From: Marchantia polymorpha subsp. ruderalis
Taxonomy: Eukaryota; Streptophyta; Marchantiopsida; Marchantiales; Marchantiaceae
DNA: 64,000 nt
Direction: 5' to 3'
Assembly: GCA_037833965.1 (NCBI GenBank)
Contig: AP031354.1
Location: 30,978,001 to 31,042,000, forward strand
Shown: positions 17,435-29,458 of the stretch, in pieces
How the letters are laid out: each line of letters begins with the position of its first letter
Position numbering within the stretch: the stretch's first letter is position 1
Notes under the pieces: model-generated
What the model saw: only the letters and a program-made list of their open reading frames with translations
Told to the model about the DNA's origin: nothing
Database searches by the model: none
Translations under genes and position numbers: made by a program

Positions 17435-18783
17435 CGATGTCTTCATTCAGTGGCCAGTCACGGTCCCTCGATTCTTGACTGACTGGCGACTGACCCCACG
17501 GTTTATTCCGTCAGTTGTCAAGATTCTTCACTGAGTGCTGACTGACCCCACGGTTTATTCCGTCCGTCGTCAATCACTGTCCCTCGATTCTTGACTGACT
17601 GTGAGTCGTCAGTCCAGTTCATATCCTTCGTCAGGATATGGACTCCACTTGACGACTGACTGCAGACCGTCCCCCGGACGTTTCAAGATTCCTACCGGGC
17701 GCGAGGGGGCATCCCTCGGACGCCTCTAGATTCCTGTCGGGCGCGAGGAGACGCTCGTTTCACGGTGTCTGGAACCCGGCCGGGCGCAAGGGGGACTTAT
17801 CGGACTCGTCCAGATTCCTGTGGGGCGCAGGGGGCATCCCTCGGACGCCTCTAGATACCAGTCGGGCGCGAGGGAACGCGCGTTTCACGGAGTCTCCACC
17901 CTCGCTGACTCCAGACTGGCCCCCGGACGCCTCTAGATTCCTGCCGGGCGCAAGGGGGATTTATCGGACTCGTCCAGATTCCTGTGGGGCGCAAGGGGGC
18001 ATCCCTCGGACGCCTCTAGATACCTGTCGGGCGCGAGGGGACGCGCGTTTCACGGTGTCTGGGACCCGGCCGGGCGCAAGGGGGATTTATCGGACTCGTC
18101 CAGATTCCTGTGGGGCGCGAGGGGGCATCCCTCGGACGCCTCTAGATACCTGTCGGGCGCGAGGGAACGCGCGTTTCACGGAGTCTCCACCCTCACTGAC
18201 TCCAGACTGGCCCCCGGACGCCTCTAGATTCCTGCCGGGCGCGAGGGGGCATCCCTCGGACGCCTCTAGACACCTGTCGGGCGCGAGGGAACGCGCGTTC
18301 TCACGGTGTCGCCACCCTCACTGACTGCAGACAGTCCCCGGGACGTTTCAAGATTCCTGCCGGGCGCGAAGGGCAATCCCTCGGACGCTTCTAGATTCCT
18401 GTCGGCCTCGAGGAGACGCGCGTTTCACTCTGTCTGGAACCCGGCCGGGCGCAAGGGAGATATCTCGGACGCGTCTAGATTCCTGTGGGGCGCGAGGGGC
18501 CATCCCTCGGACGCATCTATATTCCTGTCGGGCGCGAGGGGACGCGCGTTTCACGGTGTCTGGGAACCGGCCGGGCGCAAGGAGGATTTCCCGGACTAGT
18601 CTAGATTCCTGTGGGGCGCGAGGGGGCATCCCTCGGACGCGTCTATATTCCTGTCGGGCGCGAGGGGATCTCTCGGACGGCCTCTACATTCCTGTCGGGT
18701 GCGAAGGGGCATCCCTCGGACGCGTCTAGATTCTCCAAAAAATAAGGAAAAATGACTCTGACTCGGACTACCTTAGGAGCTTT
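17435..18783. repeat. TCAGTC tract and long 42-bp minisatellite (U2)
   Basis: Nested palindrome 17604-17657, minisatellite about 17670-18732 (about 25 repeats with 126-bp higher-order order in 17760-18190). Confidence 0.85.
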
Positions 18784-19096
18784 ATGATTTGCGGAAGTTC
18801 CACGGAGTGTGGTCACCCATCCCAGACCTATTCCGTTCCAAGGGCGCTTAACCGCGGGGTTCTGATGGGATCTGGCATACCAGCCGTGATGCGATCGGAA
18901 TCACGTCCATGAAAGAGTCCCCTGAGATTTTGTTATCTTGTCCTGTGATAAATATTCGTTTGAGAGATAAAACAATCAAAAGTAAAATAAAAGCAAAAAA
19001 TGAATAAAAGCAAAAAAATAAAAGTTAAAAAAACAATGAGATAGATATATAAACGAATTCCATAAAAGATTTCCAAGGAGATAACAGATAAATACG
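18784..19096 (-). repeat. Best-preserved 5S-like copy, minus strand (U2)
   Basis: Core 18784-18903, 120 bp. The C-box region reads gggatgggtgaccaca here (gtgatcaca in U1). Confidence 0.65.
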
Positions 19097-19947
19097 ACTC
19101 TGACTCGGAAGTATGATCTGAACCGTTGATCTCTGAACCAATGTTAGGATTTCTTTCTGAATTATTAGTAATCCTGGATAGAAAAAGTTCACTTTAGAAT
19201 TTGGCAATCAGATCAGAAATTTTTATTTGTGATGTTTTAATTCTTTTTTCTTAGAAACTGATATTCCTGCAATAAACTTGCATGAAAATCTCTTTGAATA
19301 AACTTCGTTATGGAATTCTGCGAGAATGGAGCCCAAGATAATTTGAAGTTATAAAATTTGAACCTAGAAAAACAATTGAGAGCGACACGTGTTCAGTATT
19401 CTCTCATTAATGGCACGGGTATTGTAATCTCAGGTCTTACGCGTATAAATACTGCAGCTGCACCTTCCCTCTCGTCCCTTCGGGGACATCTGAGTCACTG
19501 AGGGAAGACATGGACTTGAGTGACGACTGGCGAAAGACATCTTTCCTCGATGCTGATCCTTCGGGGATCTCCCGGACGGCCTCCATAAACGATTACGGAT
19601 AGAAACAGTAACATTTAGAAATTATAAATCAGGTTAGAAATTATTGTTTATTTTTTCTTATTTTCTATTTGGAAAATGATATTCATGCAATAAATCTGCA
19701 TCTTTTTTAATAGACTTGGCTATACAAATTCTGCAAGAATTGAGCCCAAGATAATCTGGAGTTAAAAACATTTGAAACTAGAAAAACATTTGAGAGCGCC
19801 ACGTGTTCCGTATTCTCGCATTAAAGGCATGAGTGTTGTAATCTCAGGTCTTACGCGTATAAATACTGCAGCTGCACCTCCCCTCTCGTCTCTTCGGGGA
19901 CATCCGATCAGCGGCCGTTGGTAGCCGCTGATCGGCCGGGCGCAAGG
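19097..19947 (+). promoter_or_regulatory. Twin G-box/TATA promoter block (U2)
   Basis: Element 1: CACGTG 19386-19391, TATAAATA 19444-19451, 30-codon ORF 19510-19602 (MDLSDDWRK...). Element 2: CACGTG 19800-19805, TATAAATA 19858-19865, hairpin 19904-19935. Repeat R copies lie in between. Confidence 0.5.
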
Positions 19948-20748
19948 GGAAGGTGAGTGGCGCGTCCCCTTGCGCCCTTGGCAGGAACTTGCAAATCGGC
20001 ACAAAAATGAAAGCAGGAATTGAAGAAGAGAGGATGAGGGGAAGGCGAGCAGCAGCAGCAGGGCCAGAGAAAGGGGGAGAGAGAGAGAGAGGGCGGAGAC
20101 AGAGAGAACAAGCGAGAGCGAGAGCGCGCAGTGGAGAACGGCTTTGGGGCTTTAGGTTTAGGGTAGCAGGAGCACAGCAGCGGCAGCAGCAGGAGGCATA
20201 CCAGCCCTGACGTGATCGAATCATGGCGCATTTTGTTATCTTTTCCTATGATAATCACTCGCATGAGAGATGAAGGAATAAGAAATGAAATAAAAAAATA
20301 AAACCAATGAATCAAATGGATAAAAAAAAACTTGAATAAAAAGACAAAACTAAAGACTCTGAAGAATGATCTGAACAGTTGATCTTTGAGCCAATGTGGA
20401 GATTATTTTTTTTAATTATAAATGATCATGGATAGATAAATATGACTCTGAAGTATGATCTGAACCGTTGATCTTTGTATCAATGTTGGGATTTCTCTTC
20501 GATTCTAAATAATCATGGATAGAAACAGAAACATTTAGAATTAAGCAATCAGGTTAGAAATTATTATTTATTATGCACTTTTTTTTTCTATTTTAAAAAT
20601 GGTACTCATGCAGTAAATTTGCATCTTTTTGAATAGACGTGGCTATAGAATCCTGCAAGAATTGAGCCCAAGATAATCTGGAGTTATACACATTTGATAA
20701 CTCGATTCTTGACTGACCGTCAGTCGAGATCATATCCTTCCTCAGTGA
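19948..20748 (-). repeat. Diverged SIN3-leader copy, 5S stub and AT spacer (U2)
   Basis: The 5S stub is at 20196-20223. The rest is as in U1. Confidence 0.6.
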
Positions 20749-21263
20749 CTCTAATCGATAGAAGTGTGGCCTTAGGTATTTATTTTAATATGTTAACTTA
20801 GTTATTTCTTCATGGATTCAGTTTCTATGTCTTTCTTTCTTTATATCTTCTGTAATCATTTCTTCACGATTTCGATTAATTTTTATTATTTTTTATGTCA
20901 CTGTTTCTCTACATTTTCGTAATTTTATTTATTTTAATGCAATCATTTCTTTAAATTTGACTGATTGAATAATTTCTGAAATTTTCTCTTTAGATTTTAC
21001 TTTTTTATTTTTCATGGAATTGTTTTTTAATGTGCTTGTTTCTTTCTGAATATGTGATTATATATTTATTATTTTCTTAATTATCTCATGATAATTAAGA
21101 AAATAAGATAACAAAACCCCCCGGGTGCCTTTCATCGACGTGATGTCCATCACGTCCGGACTGGTGTAACCCAGATCCGATAAGACCGCTGCGGTTAAGC
21201 GCCCTTGGCACGGAAGAGGTCTGGGATGGGTGACCTCCACTCCGTGGAACTTCCGCAGATCAT
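20749..21263 (+). repeat. 5S-like module 5 (U2)
   Basis: Core 21170-21263, with a 12-T run about 30 bp downstream. Confidence 0.75.
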
Positions 21264-21350
21264 AAACATAAAAAAGTTCCTAAACTCCTTTTCGTTTTTT
21301 TTTTTTAATTTTTTTAATTTTTTTTAAATTTTATAAGAGGGATCGATTCT

Positions 21351-21462
21351 ATGAATGCGACCATGGCCCCTCGGACCCTCGTACATACGAGGTACGATGT
21401 CAGCAGTACGAGGTACGGAGGATATGCGACCGTGGCCCCTCGGACCCTCGTACATACGAGGT
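21351..21462. repeat. 69-bp array 4 (U2), 1.6 repeats
   Basis: Borders the SIN3 fragment as in U1. Confidence 0.9.
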
Positions 21463-22048
21463 AAAATTCAAATTCAATATTCAAAATCTCCAGAAACGCC
21501 TTGTACACGTGCTCCTCCGCTGAAAATCGTGTCTTGACTTTGTTGAAAAAGTTGATGGTCTGATCAGAGGCCGAAGAACCTTCCTCCCTTGAACGCTTCA
21601 TCCTCCTTCGCCCTTCAGAAACACAGCTCACTTCTATGAACACAGCTGGAACTCAGCACGAAATTGAAACAAGATTTTTTGAAACGATTCGATTGAGGAG
21701 GGAGAGCGTCTTACCTCCCCTTGCGCCCGCACAGGATCGAGACGAGCGTCAGGAGGACAGGTGGCGCGTCCCTTCGCGCTATGGACCAGATGACACTACC
21801 CAAGACTCTCAAAGGCAGCAGGAACTTGGACAGCACAAAATTGAATGCAGGAACTTGGATTTTAGCAAATTGGAAGGTGAACGCGTCTTACCTTCCCCTC
21901 GCGCCCGCCGTGCCAAGAAAAACCGCTATGCTGTTGCGCTTCTGGCTGGTTGACGAGCGGAAACACGAAAGGCTGGAACGAGACGAGAGGAGGAGCGAGT
22001 GCGAGACGAGCGAGAGCGCGCAGTGCCGAGCGGTTTAGGGTTTAGGTA
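21463..22048 (-). pseudogene. SIN3-like promoter, leader and first exon (U2, copy b)
   Basis: Coding part 21482-21601 with NFFNKVKTRF and FLEIL; telo-box 22034-22046; leader donors and acceptor as in U1. The glyoxalase 3' end of U3 starts 6 bp beyond, so both lie head-to-tail on the minus strand. Confidence 0.65.
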
Positions 22049-22053
22049 TAGGG

Positions 22054-23436
22054 TCACTCAGAAAAGACATGAATTCCACCCCTAAAACCCCCAGGGAGAG
22101 CGGGAGGCAGGGAGGGAAGACCTGAGCCAGGCGTGCAAGCCTCCGCTCGCCCAGACCCAGGGGTCAGAGGACTAATTTCAATAAACTCCAATCCATTGCC
22201 ATCAGGATCGCAACAGAATATTGAGGGCACCATGCAGTGCTGGTACGGTATCCCTTCAAAAGAGAAATGAGGGTGTACGTTATAGCAAAGCTTGTAGTCT
22301 GAACCACATCAAATCGTGTTTATATACAACTGCAAACACATTAGAAAATTCAAGGTCAGCCTAAAATCCCAGTTTGCAACTACTATATGCTCACCTGCTT
22401 TCTCAAGTGTTTGTCGAAGACCTTCAACATTCTTGCAGTTAAAGCATGCATGTCTGTCGAAACCACCATGCCCAGGCCGACCGTGAACTGGATCAGGGTT
22501 GGGAACCTCCATGATATGAATACCCTCAGCTCCCAAAAGTAACCAAGCTCCTCTATACGGAAGCTCTGGTCTATCTGGACTAGTCATCAAACCTATTGGA
22601 ATGAATAAAAGATGGTTAGCTATTTGATGAAAGCGGTTCGTTACTCACAGATTGCTGGAATGCATCCTTCGCTGTATTTCATTTCCTCCTATGTCTAAGA
22701 CTGACATAACTGTCAAATTAAACGGTACACATACCCAAAAGTCCACAGTAAAAATCCAGCGATTTCTCCAGGTTCTCGCAACGAAAGGCGACATGATTCA
22801 GCCCTTTGAACTGGACTGCAATACCCAAACGCACGTAGAATCACTTCGCAGCCATCCATGCACTAGTTGATTGAATAAGAAGAATGACATTGTTTCATGA
22901 ATAGTATTCATATTGATGAATCAAATATATCTGCAAGTTTTTCCATCGATCGAGTTTGGCACCAATTTCTTTCCCTTGATAATATGGAACAAATGAATGA
23001 AAACAGACATGATTGTATGTGACTACAATAAAATTTACTTACAATTGGTCGACTGTGACAATCTACGAATGAAAATTTGCTGAAAATTTATCTATAAATG
23101 CTGAAAATGATGACAAACTTCACAGGTGTGGAATAGAAACGTACATGAAGGAGAAACCGTGAGAGATTTCGAGTGAACATCTGCAGGCTCTTTTGAAGAT
23201 TTTGTATCTTTGAAGGTTGGAGGTGCTTCCTCTTCAGTATTTTCCATCGGCAAATTCATGAAGTCTACACTGTTGTCGCGTTGAAATTTCTCCTCGGGTA
23301 GAGACACACCATGAACTGCCCCACGGGAGCCCAGGTCATGCTCAGTGGACACAGATCCTTCTTCCGCTCTTCCTTCGTCCTTCAACATGTCCAATTCTTC
23401 AAGTTGATGGTTCTCCGCTGCTATGGCAGTTTTCAT
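22054..23436 (-). CDS. Glyoxalase I-like gene, five exons, U3
   Basis: Exons A 23145-23436, B 22735-22815, C 22649-22688, D 22395-22579, E 22054-22253. No coding difference from U2 noticed; all splice sites and the four predicted metal ligands are kept. Confidence 0.75.
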
Positions 23437-24136
23437 GAGTTTTTATGTGCCAGTGGAATGAGGTATGAGGTAGCTGATCCCTGCCCCTGCCCCTGGGTCT
23501 GGGCGAACGCAGGCTTCCAGGCCTTCCTCACTTCCTCCCTTCTTCCCTGCCTCCCGCTTGCACGCCTGCTCAGGTCTTCCCTCCCTCCCTCCCTCCCTCC
23601 CGAGCCCCCTCCTGGCATTTCGCCCCTCTTCCTTACGACCGAAATCGAAACACGCCCACTCCGCCTCTCGCTTTTCTCTCCTGCGCCCCTCCTCCCTGCT
23701 CCCGGATCGGACCCTCCTCACAAACGACAGCAAAGAGACAGTGGCAGACGGCGCTTGTAACTCAGGTGACTACTGGAACAGAATGGACGACTGGACCCTG
23801 ATGCGGCTGAACTGCACCTCACCCCATATATATAGGTCGTCTGTGCTACGTCCTCCGAATGAGGTAGCTGATCCCTGCCCTGCCCCTGGGTCTGGGCGAG
23901 CGCAGGCTTCCAGGCCTTTACTCACTTCCTCCCTTCTTCCCTGCCTCACGCTTGCATGTCTTCCTTCCCTAACTCCCGCTCCCCCCCCCCCTCCTCGTCA
24001 CTAAAGGCTCAACACTTTTGGGGGAACGCGAGGGAGCTGATCCCTGCCCCTGCCCCCCGCTGCCTCCCGCGCATCGCTCACTTCCTGCCTCCCGCTTGCA
24101 TGCCTGGCTCAGGTCTTCCCTCCCTGCCTCCCGCTC
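22098..24136. mobile_element. Inverted-repeat-bounded glyoxalase block (U3)
   Basis: Arms gagcgggaggc (22098) and gcctcccgctc (to 24136). The poly-C tract near 23982 is shorter than in U2. Confidence 0.5.
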
Positions 24137-24903
24137 AATGATGTGAAAATAATAATGTGAAAACAAACAGAACACAATTCATTTCATTTAAGTTCATTGA
24201 CGATGTCTTCATTCAGTGGCCAGTCACGGTCCCTCGATTCTTGACTGACTGGTGACTAACCCCACGGTTTATTCCGTCCGTCGTCAATCACAGTCCCTCG
24301 ATTCTTGACTGACTGTGAGTCGTCAGTCCAGTTCATATCCTTCGTCACGATATGAACTCCACTTGACGACTGACTGCAGACCGTCCCCCGGACGTTTCAA
24401 GATTCCTGCCGGGCGCAAGGAGGCATCATTCGGACGCCTCTAGATTCCTGTCGGGCGCGAGGAGACGCTCGTTTCACGGTGTCTGGAACCCAGCCGGGCA
24501 CAAGGGGAATTTACCGGACTCGTCCAGATTCCTGTGGGGCGCGAGGGGGCATCCCTCGGACGCCTCTAGACACCTGTCGGGCGCGAGGGAACGCGCGTTT
24601 CACGGTGTCTCCACCCTCACTGACTGCAGACCGTCCCCGGGACGTTTCAAGATTCCTGCCGGGCGCAAAGGGGCATCCCTCGGACGCGTCTATAAGCAAT
24701 CAGGTTAGAAATTATTATTTATTATGCACTTTTTTTCTATTTTAAAAATGATACTCAAGCAAAAAATTTGCATCTTTTTGAATAGACTTGGCTATAGAAT
24801 CCTGCAAGAATTGAGCCCAAGATAATCTGGAGTTATACACATTTGATAACTCGATTCTTGACTGACCGTCAGTCGTTAGTCGAGTTCATATCCTTCCTCA
24901 GTG
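24137..24903. repeat. TCAGTC tract, 42-bp minisatellite and repeat R (U3)
   Basis: Nested palindrome 24318-24371; repeat R 24698-24854. Confidence 0.85.
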
Positions 24904-25406
24904 ACTCTAATCGATAGAAGTGTGGCCTTGGGTATTTATTTTCAATATGTTAACTTAGTTATTCCTTCATGGATTCAGTTTCTATGTCTTTCTTTCTTAA
25001 TATCTTCTGTTATCATTTCTTCACGATTTCGATTAATTTTTATTATTTTTTCATGTCTCTGTTTCTCTACATTTTCGTATTTATATTTATTTTAATGCAA
25101 TCATTTCTTTACATTTGACTGATTGAATATTTTCTGAAATTTTCTCTTTAGATTTTGCTTTTTTATTTTTCATGGAATTGTTTTTTAATGTGCATGTTTC
25201 TTTCGGAAAATGTGATTATATATTTATTATTTTCTGAATTATCTCATGATAATTAAGAAAATAAGATAACAAAACCCCCCGGGAGCCTTTCATCGACGTG
25301 ATGTCCATCACGTCCGGACTCTGATAAGACCGCTGCGGTCAAGCGCCCTTGGCACGGAAGAGGTCTGGGATGGGTGACCTGCACTCCGTGGAACTTCCGC
25401 AGATCA
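24904..25406 (+). repeat. 5S-like module 1 (U3)
   Basis: Core 25321-25406, shortened subtype. Confidence 0.75.
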
Positions 25407-25487
25407 TAAACATGAAAAAGTTCCTAAACTCCTCTTCGTTTTTTTTTTTCTTTAATTTTTTTTTATTTTTTAAGAGGGGTCGATTCT

Positions 25488-25732
25488 ATGAATGCGACCA
25501 TGGCCCCTCGGACCCTCGTACATACGAGGAACGATGTCAACAGTACGAGGTACGGGGGATATGCGATCGTGGCCCCTCGGACCCTCGTACATACGAGGTA
25601 CGAGGTCAGCAGTACGAGGTACGGAGGATATGCGACCGTGGCCCCTCGGACCCTCGTCCATACGAGGAACGATGTCAGCAGTACGAGGTACGGAGGATAT
25701 GCGGACCTGGGCCCCTCGGACTATACGAGGTA
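25488..25732. repeat. 69-bp array 1 (U3), 3 repeats plus a part
   Basis: Same repeat order and variants as U2 array 1. Confidence 0.95.
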
Positions 25733-26284
25733 AAAATCTGGCGCTGCCCCTGGCGCATTCCTGGGAGTTCGGCAGTCCCTTTGTTCGGAAGTGAGGGAGG
25801 AAAGGAGGAAAGGAGGAAACAAATTGAACCCGGCCGGGCGAAATGGAAATCTCCCGGACGCGCCCGGGTTCCTGGGGGGCGCCAGGGGACGCGCGTCTCG
25901 CGGTGTCTTGAACCCGGGCGGGCGCAATGGGGGTCTCTCGGATGCGTGTAGAATCTTGTCGGGCGCAAGGGGGATCTCCCGGACGCGTCTCGATTTCCTT
26001 TCGCCAAGGACTGGTCTATCAGAAGTGTGCCAGGGCCCAAGGCCCAAGTTCGTACCTGTACCAGGGCACCCTCTTCTTGCTGGTTTTGGGGCGCAAGGCC
26101 GTCCACTAACTGCCTTGCTGGAGAACTCTATCTATTTCAGAATAGTTCAACGCTTTGGATCATGCCTCAGAGTAAGAGCCTTGGTTATGTTATGACCAGA
26201 GCTTCAACTCCAATGATTGCATACCCTTGAATCGGCCTTGGAAGAGTTGGCTTATGCCGAGCACACAGCCCTACTGTGCGTAGT
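25733..26284. repeat. GC-rich segment 1 with unidentified tail (U3)
   Basis: 42-bp-type repeats about 25825-26000, then the unidentified tail. Confidence 0.8.
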
Positions 26285-26760
26285 CTCTAATCGATGGAAG
26301 TGTGGCCTTGGGTATTTATTTTCAATATGTTAACTTAGTTATTTCCTCATGGATTCAGTTTCTATGTCTTTCTTTCTTTATATCTTCTGTAATCCTTTCT
26401 TCACAATTTCAATTTTCTTTTATTTTTGTATTTTTTGGTCACTGTTTCTCTACATTTTCGTAATTATATTTATTTTGAGGCAATCATTTCTTTAAATTTT
26501 ACTGATTGAATATTTTCTGAAATTTTCTCTTTAGATTTTACTTTTTTAATTTTATTTTTCATGGAATTATGTTTTTTAGTAATGCTTGTTTCTTTCTGAA
26601 TATGTGATGATTTATTTATTATTTTCTGAATTATCTCATGATAATAAAGAAAATAAGATAACAAAACCCAGATCCGATAAGACTGCTGCGGTGAAGCGCC
26701 CTTGGCACTTAAGAGGTCTGGGATGGGTGACCTCCACTCCGTGGAACTTCCGCAGATCAT
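26285..26760 (+). repeat. 5S-like module 2 (U3)
   Basis: Core 26667-26760. The T/A tract behind it is 9 bp longer than in U2. Confidence 0.75.
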
Positions 26761-26849
26761 AAACATAAAAAAGTTCCTAAACTCCTTTTCGTTTTTTTTT
26801 TTTTTAATTTTTTTAATTTTTTTAAAATTTTATAAGAGGGGTCGATTCT

Positions 26850-27030
26850 ATGAATGCGACCGTGGCCCCTCGGACCCTCGTACATACGAGGTACGATGTC
26901 AACAGTATGAGGTACGGAGGATGTGCGACCGTGGCCCCTTGGACCCTCGTACATACGAGGTACGATGTCAGCAGTACGAGGTACGGAGGATATGCGACCG
27001 TGGCCCCTCGGACCCTCGTACATACGAGGT
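26850..27030. repeat. 69-bp array 2 (U3), 2.6 repeats
   Basis: Ends against SIN3 copy a. Confidence 0.95.
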
Positions 27031-27222
27031 AAAATTCAAATTCAATATTCAAAATCTTCAGAAACGCCTTGTACACGTGCTCCTCCGCTGAAAATCGTGT
27101 CTTGACTTTGTTGATATAGTTGATGGTCTGATCAGAGGCCGAAGAACCTTCCTCCCTTGAACGCTTCATCCTCCTTCGCCCTTCAGAAACACAGCTCACT
27201 TCTATGAACACAGCTGGAACTC
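27031..27222 (-). pseudogene. SIN3-like first exon fragment (U3, copy a)
   Basis: Coding part 27050-27169, with one private change in the first PAH helix (TINYINK). No leader or promoter. Confidence 0.65.
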
Positions 27223-27430
27223 AGATGATTTATTTATTATTTTCTGAATATTCTCATGATAATTAAGAAAATAAGATAACAAAACCCCCTGGGACCCTTT
27301 CGTCGACGTGATGTCCATCACGTCCGGACTGGTGTAACCCAGATCCGATAAGACCGCTGCGGTGAAGCGCCCTTGGCACGGAAGAGGTCTGGGATGGGTG
27401 ACCTCCACTCCGTGGAACTTCCGCAGATCA
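27223..27430 (+). repeat. 5S-like module 3, leader truncated (U3)
   Basis: Core 27338-27430. Confidence 0.75.
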
Positions 27431-27510
27431 TAAACATGAAAAAGTTCCTTAACTCCTTTTTGTTCTAATTTTTAATTTTTGGTTTGATTTTTAATTAGGA
27501 GGGTCAATTC

Positions 27511-28030
27511 TATGAACGCGACCGTGGCCCCTCGGACCCTCGAACATACGAGGTACGAGGTCAGCAGTACGAGGTACGGAGGATATGCGACCGTGGCCCC
27601 TCGGACCCTCGTCCATACGAGGAACGATGTCAGCAGTACGAGGTAGGGAGGATATGCGACCGTGGCCCCTCGGACCCTCGTAGATACGAGGTACGAGGTC
27701 AGCAGTACGAGGTACGGAGGATATGCGACCGTGGCCCCTCGGACCCTCGTACATACGAGGTACGAGGTCAGCAGTACGAGGTACGGAGGATATGCGACCG
27801 TGGCCCCTCGGACCCTCGTACATACGAGGTACTAGGTCAGCAGTACGAGGTACGGAGGATATGCGACCGTGGCCCCTCGGACCCTCGTACATACGAGGTA
27901 CGAGGTCAGCAGTACGAGGTACGGAGGATATGCGACCGTGGCCCCTCGGACCCTCGTCCATACGAGGAACGATGTCAGCAGTACGAGGTACGGAGGATAT
28001 GCGGACCTTGGCCCCTCGGACTATACGAGG
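27511..28030. repeat. 69-bp array 3 (U3), 7 repeats plus a part
   Basis: Shares the 'tactaggtc' repeat with U2 but lacks the U2 'ggtgagcag' change. Confidence 0.95.
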
Positions 28031-28643
28031 TAAAAATCTGGCGCTGCCCCTGGCGCATTCCTGGGAGTTCGGCAGTCCCTTTGTTCGGAAGCGAGGGAGG
28101 AAAGGAGGAAAGGAGGAAACAAATGTACCCGAGTGTGCGCCTCGCCAAGTAGGAGCGTTGGGAGCGCGAGTCTCGCGGTGCATTGAACCCGGCCGGGCGA
28201 AATGGAAATCTCCCGGACGCGCCCGGGTTCCTGGGGGGCGCCAGGGGACGCGCGTCTCGCGGTGTCTTGAACCCGGGCGGGCGCGATGGGGGTCTCTCGG
28301 ATGCGTGTAGAATCTTGTCGGGCGCAAGGGGGATCTCCCGGACGCGTCTCGATTTCCTTTCGCCAAGGACTGGTCTATCAGAAGTGTGCCAGGGCCCAAG
28401 GCCCAAGTTCGTACCTGTACCAGGGCACCCTCTTCTTGCTGGTTTTGGGGCGCAAGGCCGTACACTACCTGCCTTCCTGGAGAACTCTTTATATTTCAGA
28501 ATAGTTCAACGCTTTGGATCATGCCTCAGAGTAAGAGCCTTGGTTATGTTATGACCAGAGCTTCAACTCCAATGATTGCATACCCTTGAATCGGCCTTGG
28601 AAGAGTTGGCTTATGCCGAGCACACAGCCCTACTGTGCGTAGT
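28031..28643. repeat. GC-rich segment 2 with unidentified tail (U3)
   Basis: 42-bp-type repeats about 28174-28359, with the 60-bp insertion before them. Confidence 0.8.
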
Positions 28644-29170
28644 CTCTAATCGATGGAAGTGTGGCCTTGGGTATTTATTTTCAATATGTTAACTTAGTTA
28701 TTTCCTCATGGATTCAGTTTCTATGTCTTTCTTTCTTTATATCTTCTGTAATCATTTCTTCACAATTTTGATTCTCTTTTATTTTTGTAATTTTTATGTC
28801 ACTGTTTCTGTACATTTCGTAATTATATTTATTTTGAGGCAATCATTTCTTTACATTTTACTGATTGAATATTCTCTGAAATTTTCTCTTTAATTTTTGC
28901 TCTTTTTGTTTAGTTTTCATGGAATTATTCTTTTTAGTAATGCTTGTTTCTTTCTGAATATGTGATGATTTATTTATTATTTTCTGAATTATCTCATGAT
29001 AATTAAGAAAATAAGATAACAAAACCCCCCGGGACCCTTCTGTCGACGTGATGTCCATCACGTCCGGACTGGTGTAACCCAGATCCGATAAGACCGCTGC
29101 GGTGAAGCGCCCTTGGCACGGAAGAGGTCTGGGATGGGTAACATCCAGTCCGTGGAACTTCCGCAGATCA
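28644..29170 (+). repeat. 5S-like module 4 (U3)
   Basis: Core 29078-29170, 'ggtaacatcc' subtype. Confidence 0.75.
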
Positions 29171-29458
29171 TAAACATGAAAAAGTGCCTAAAGTCCTTTT
29201 CGTTTTTTTTTTATAAAGTGAGAAGATTTTACAGCGAGCGAAAAAAGGGAGTTTGTTAGTCGCAGAGTTTGTCACATTTTTTAGATTCGATCTTTCGAGT
29301 AGGAGGAGGCGTGGAAAAAATATGTGTGAAACTGGAAAAAAGCCAGAACTCCCAACTGATAAAACTATATGTAATCTCGTCAGATCTAATGTTGTCAAGG
29401 ACGAAAACATTGATGGGAAAACAAACAGAACACAATTCATTTCATTTTAGCTCATTGA
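29171..29458 (+). other. Unidentified exon-like piece MCETG (U3)
   Basis: ATG 29322, stop at 29448-29450. Confidence 0.35.

Larger units (their letters stand above)
10150..22167. repeat. Macrosatellite unit U2
   Basis: Complete unit of 12018 bp and the reference for the layout in the summary. Five plus-strand 5S-like modules, two minus-strand 5S-like copies, four 69-bp arrays, two SIN3 fragments and one whole glyoxalase gene are visible. It differs from U3 by a handful of substitutions plus homopolymer-length changes. Confidence 0.95.
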
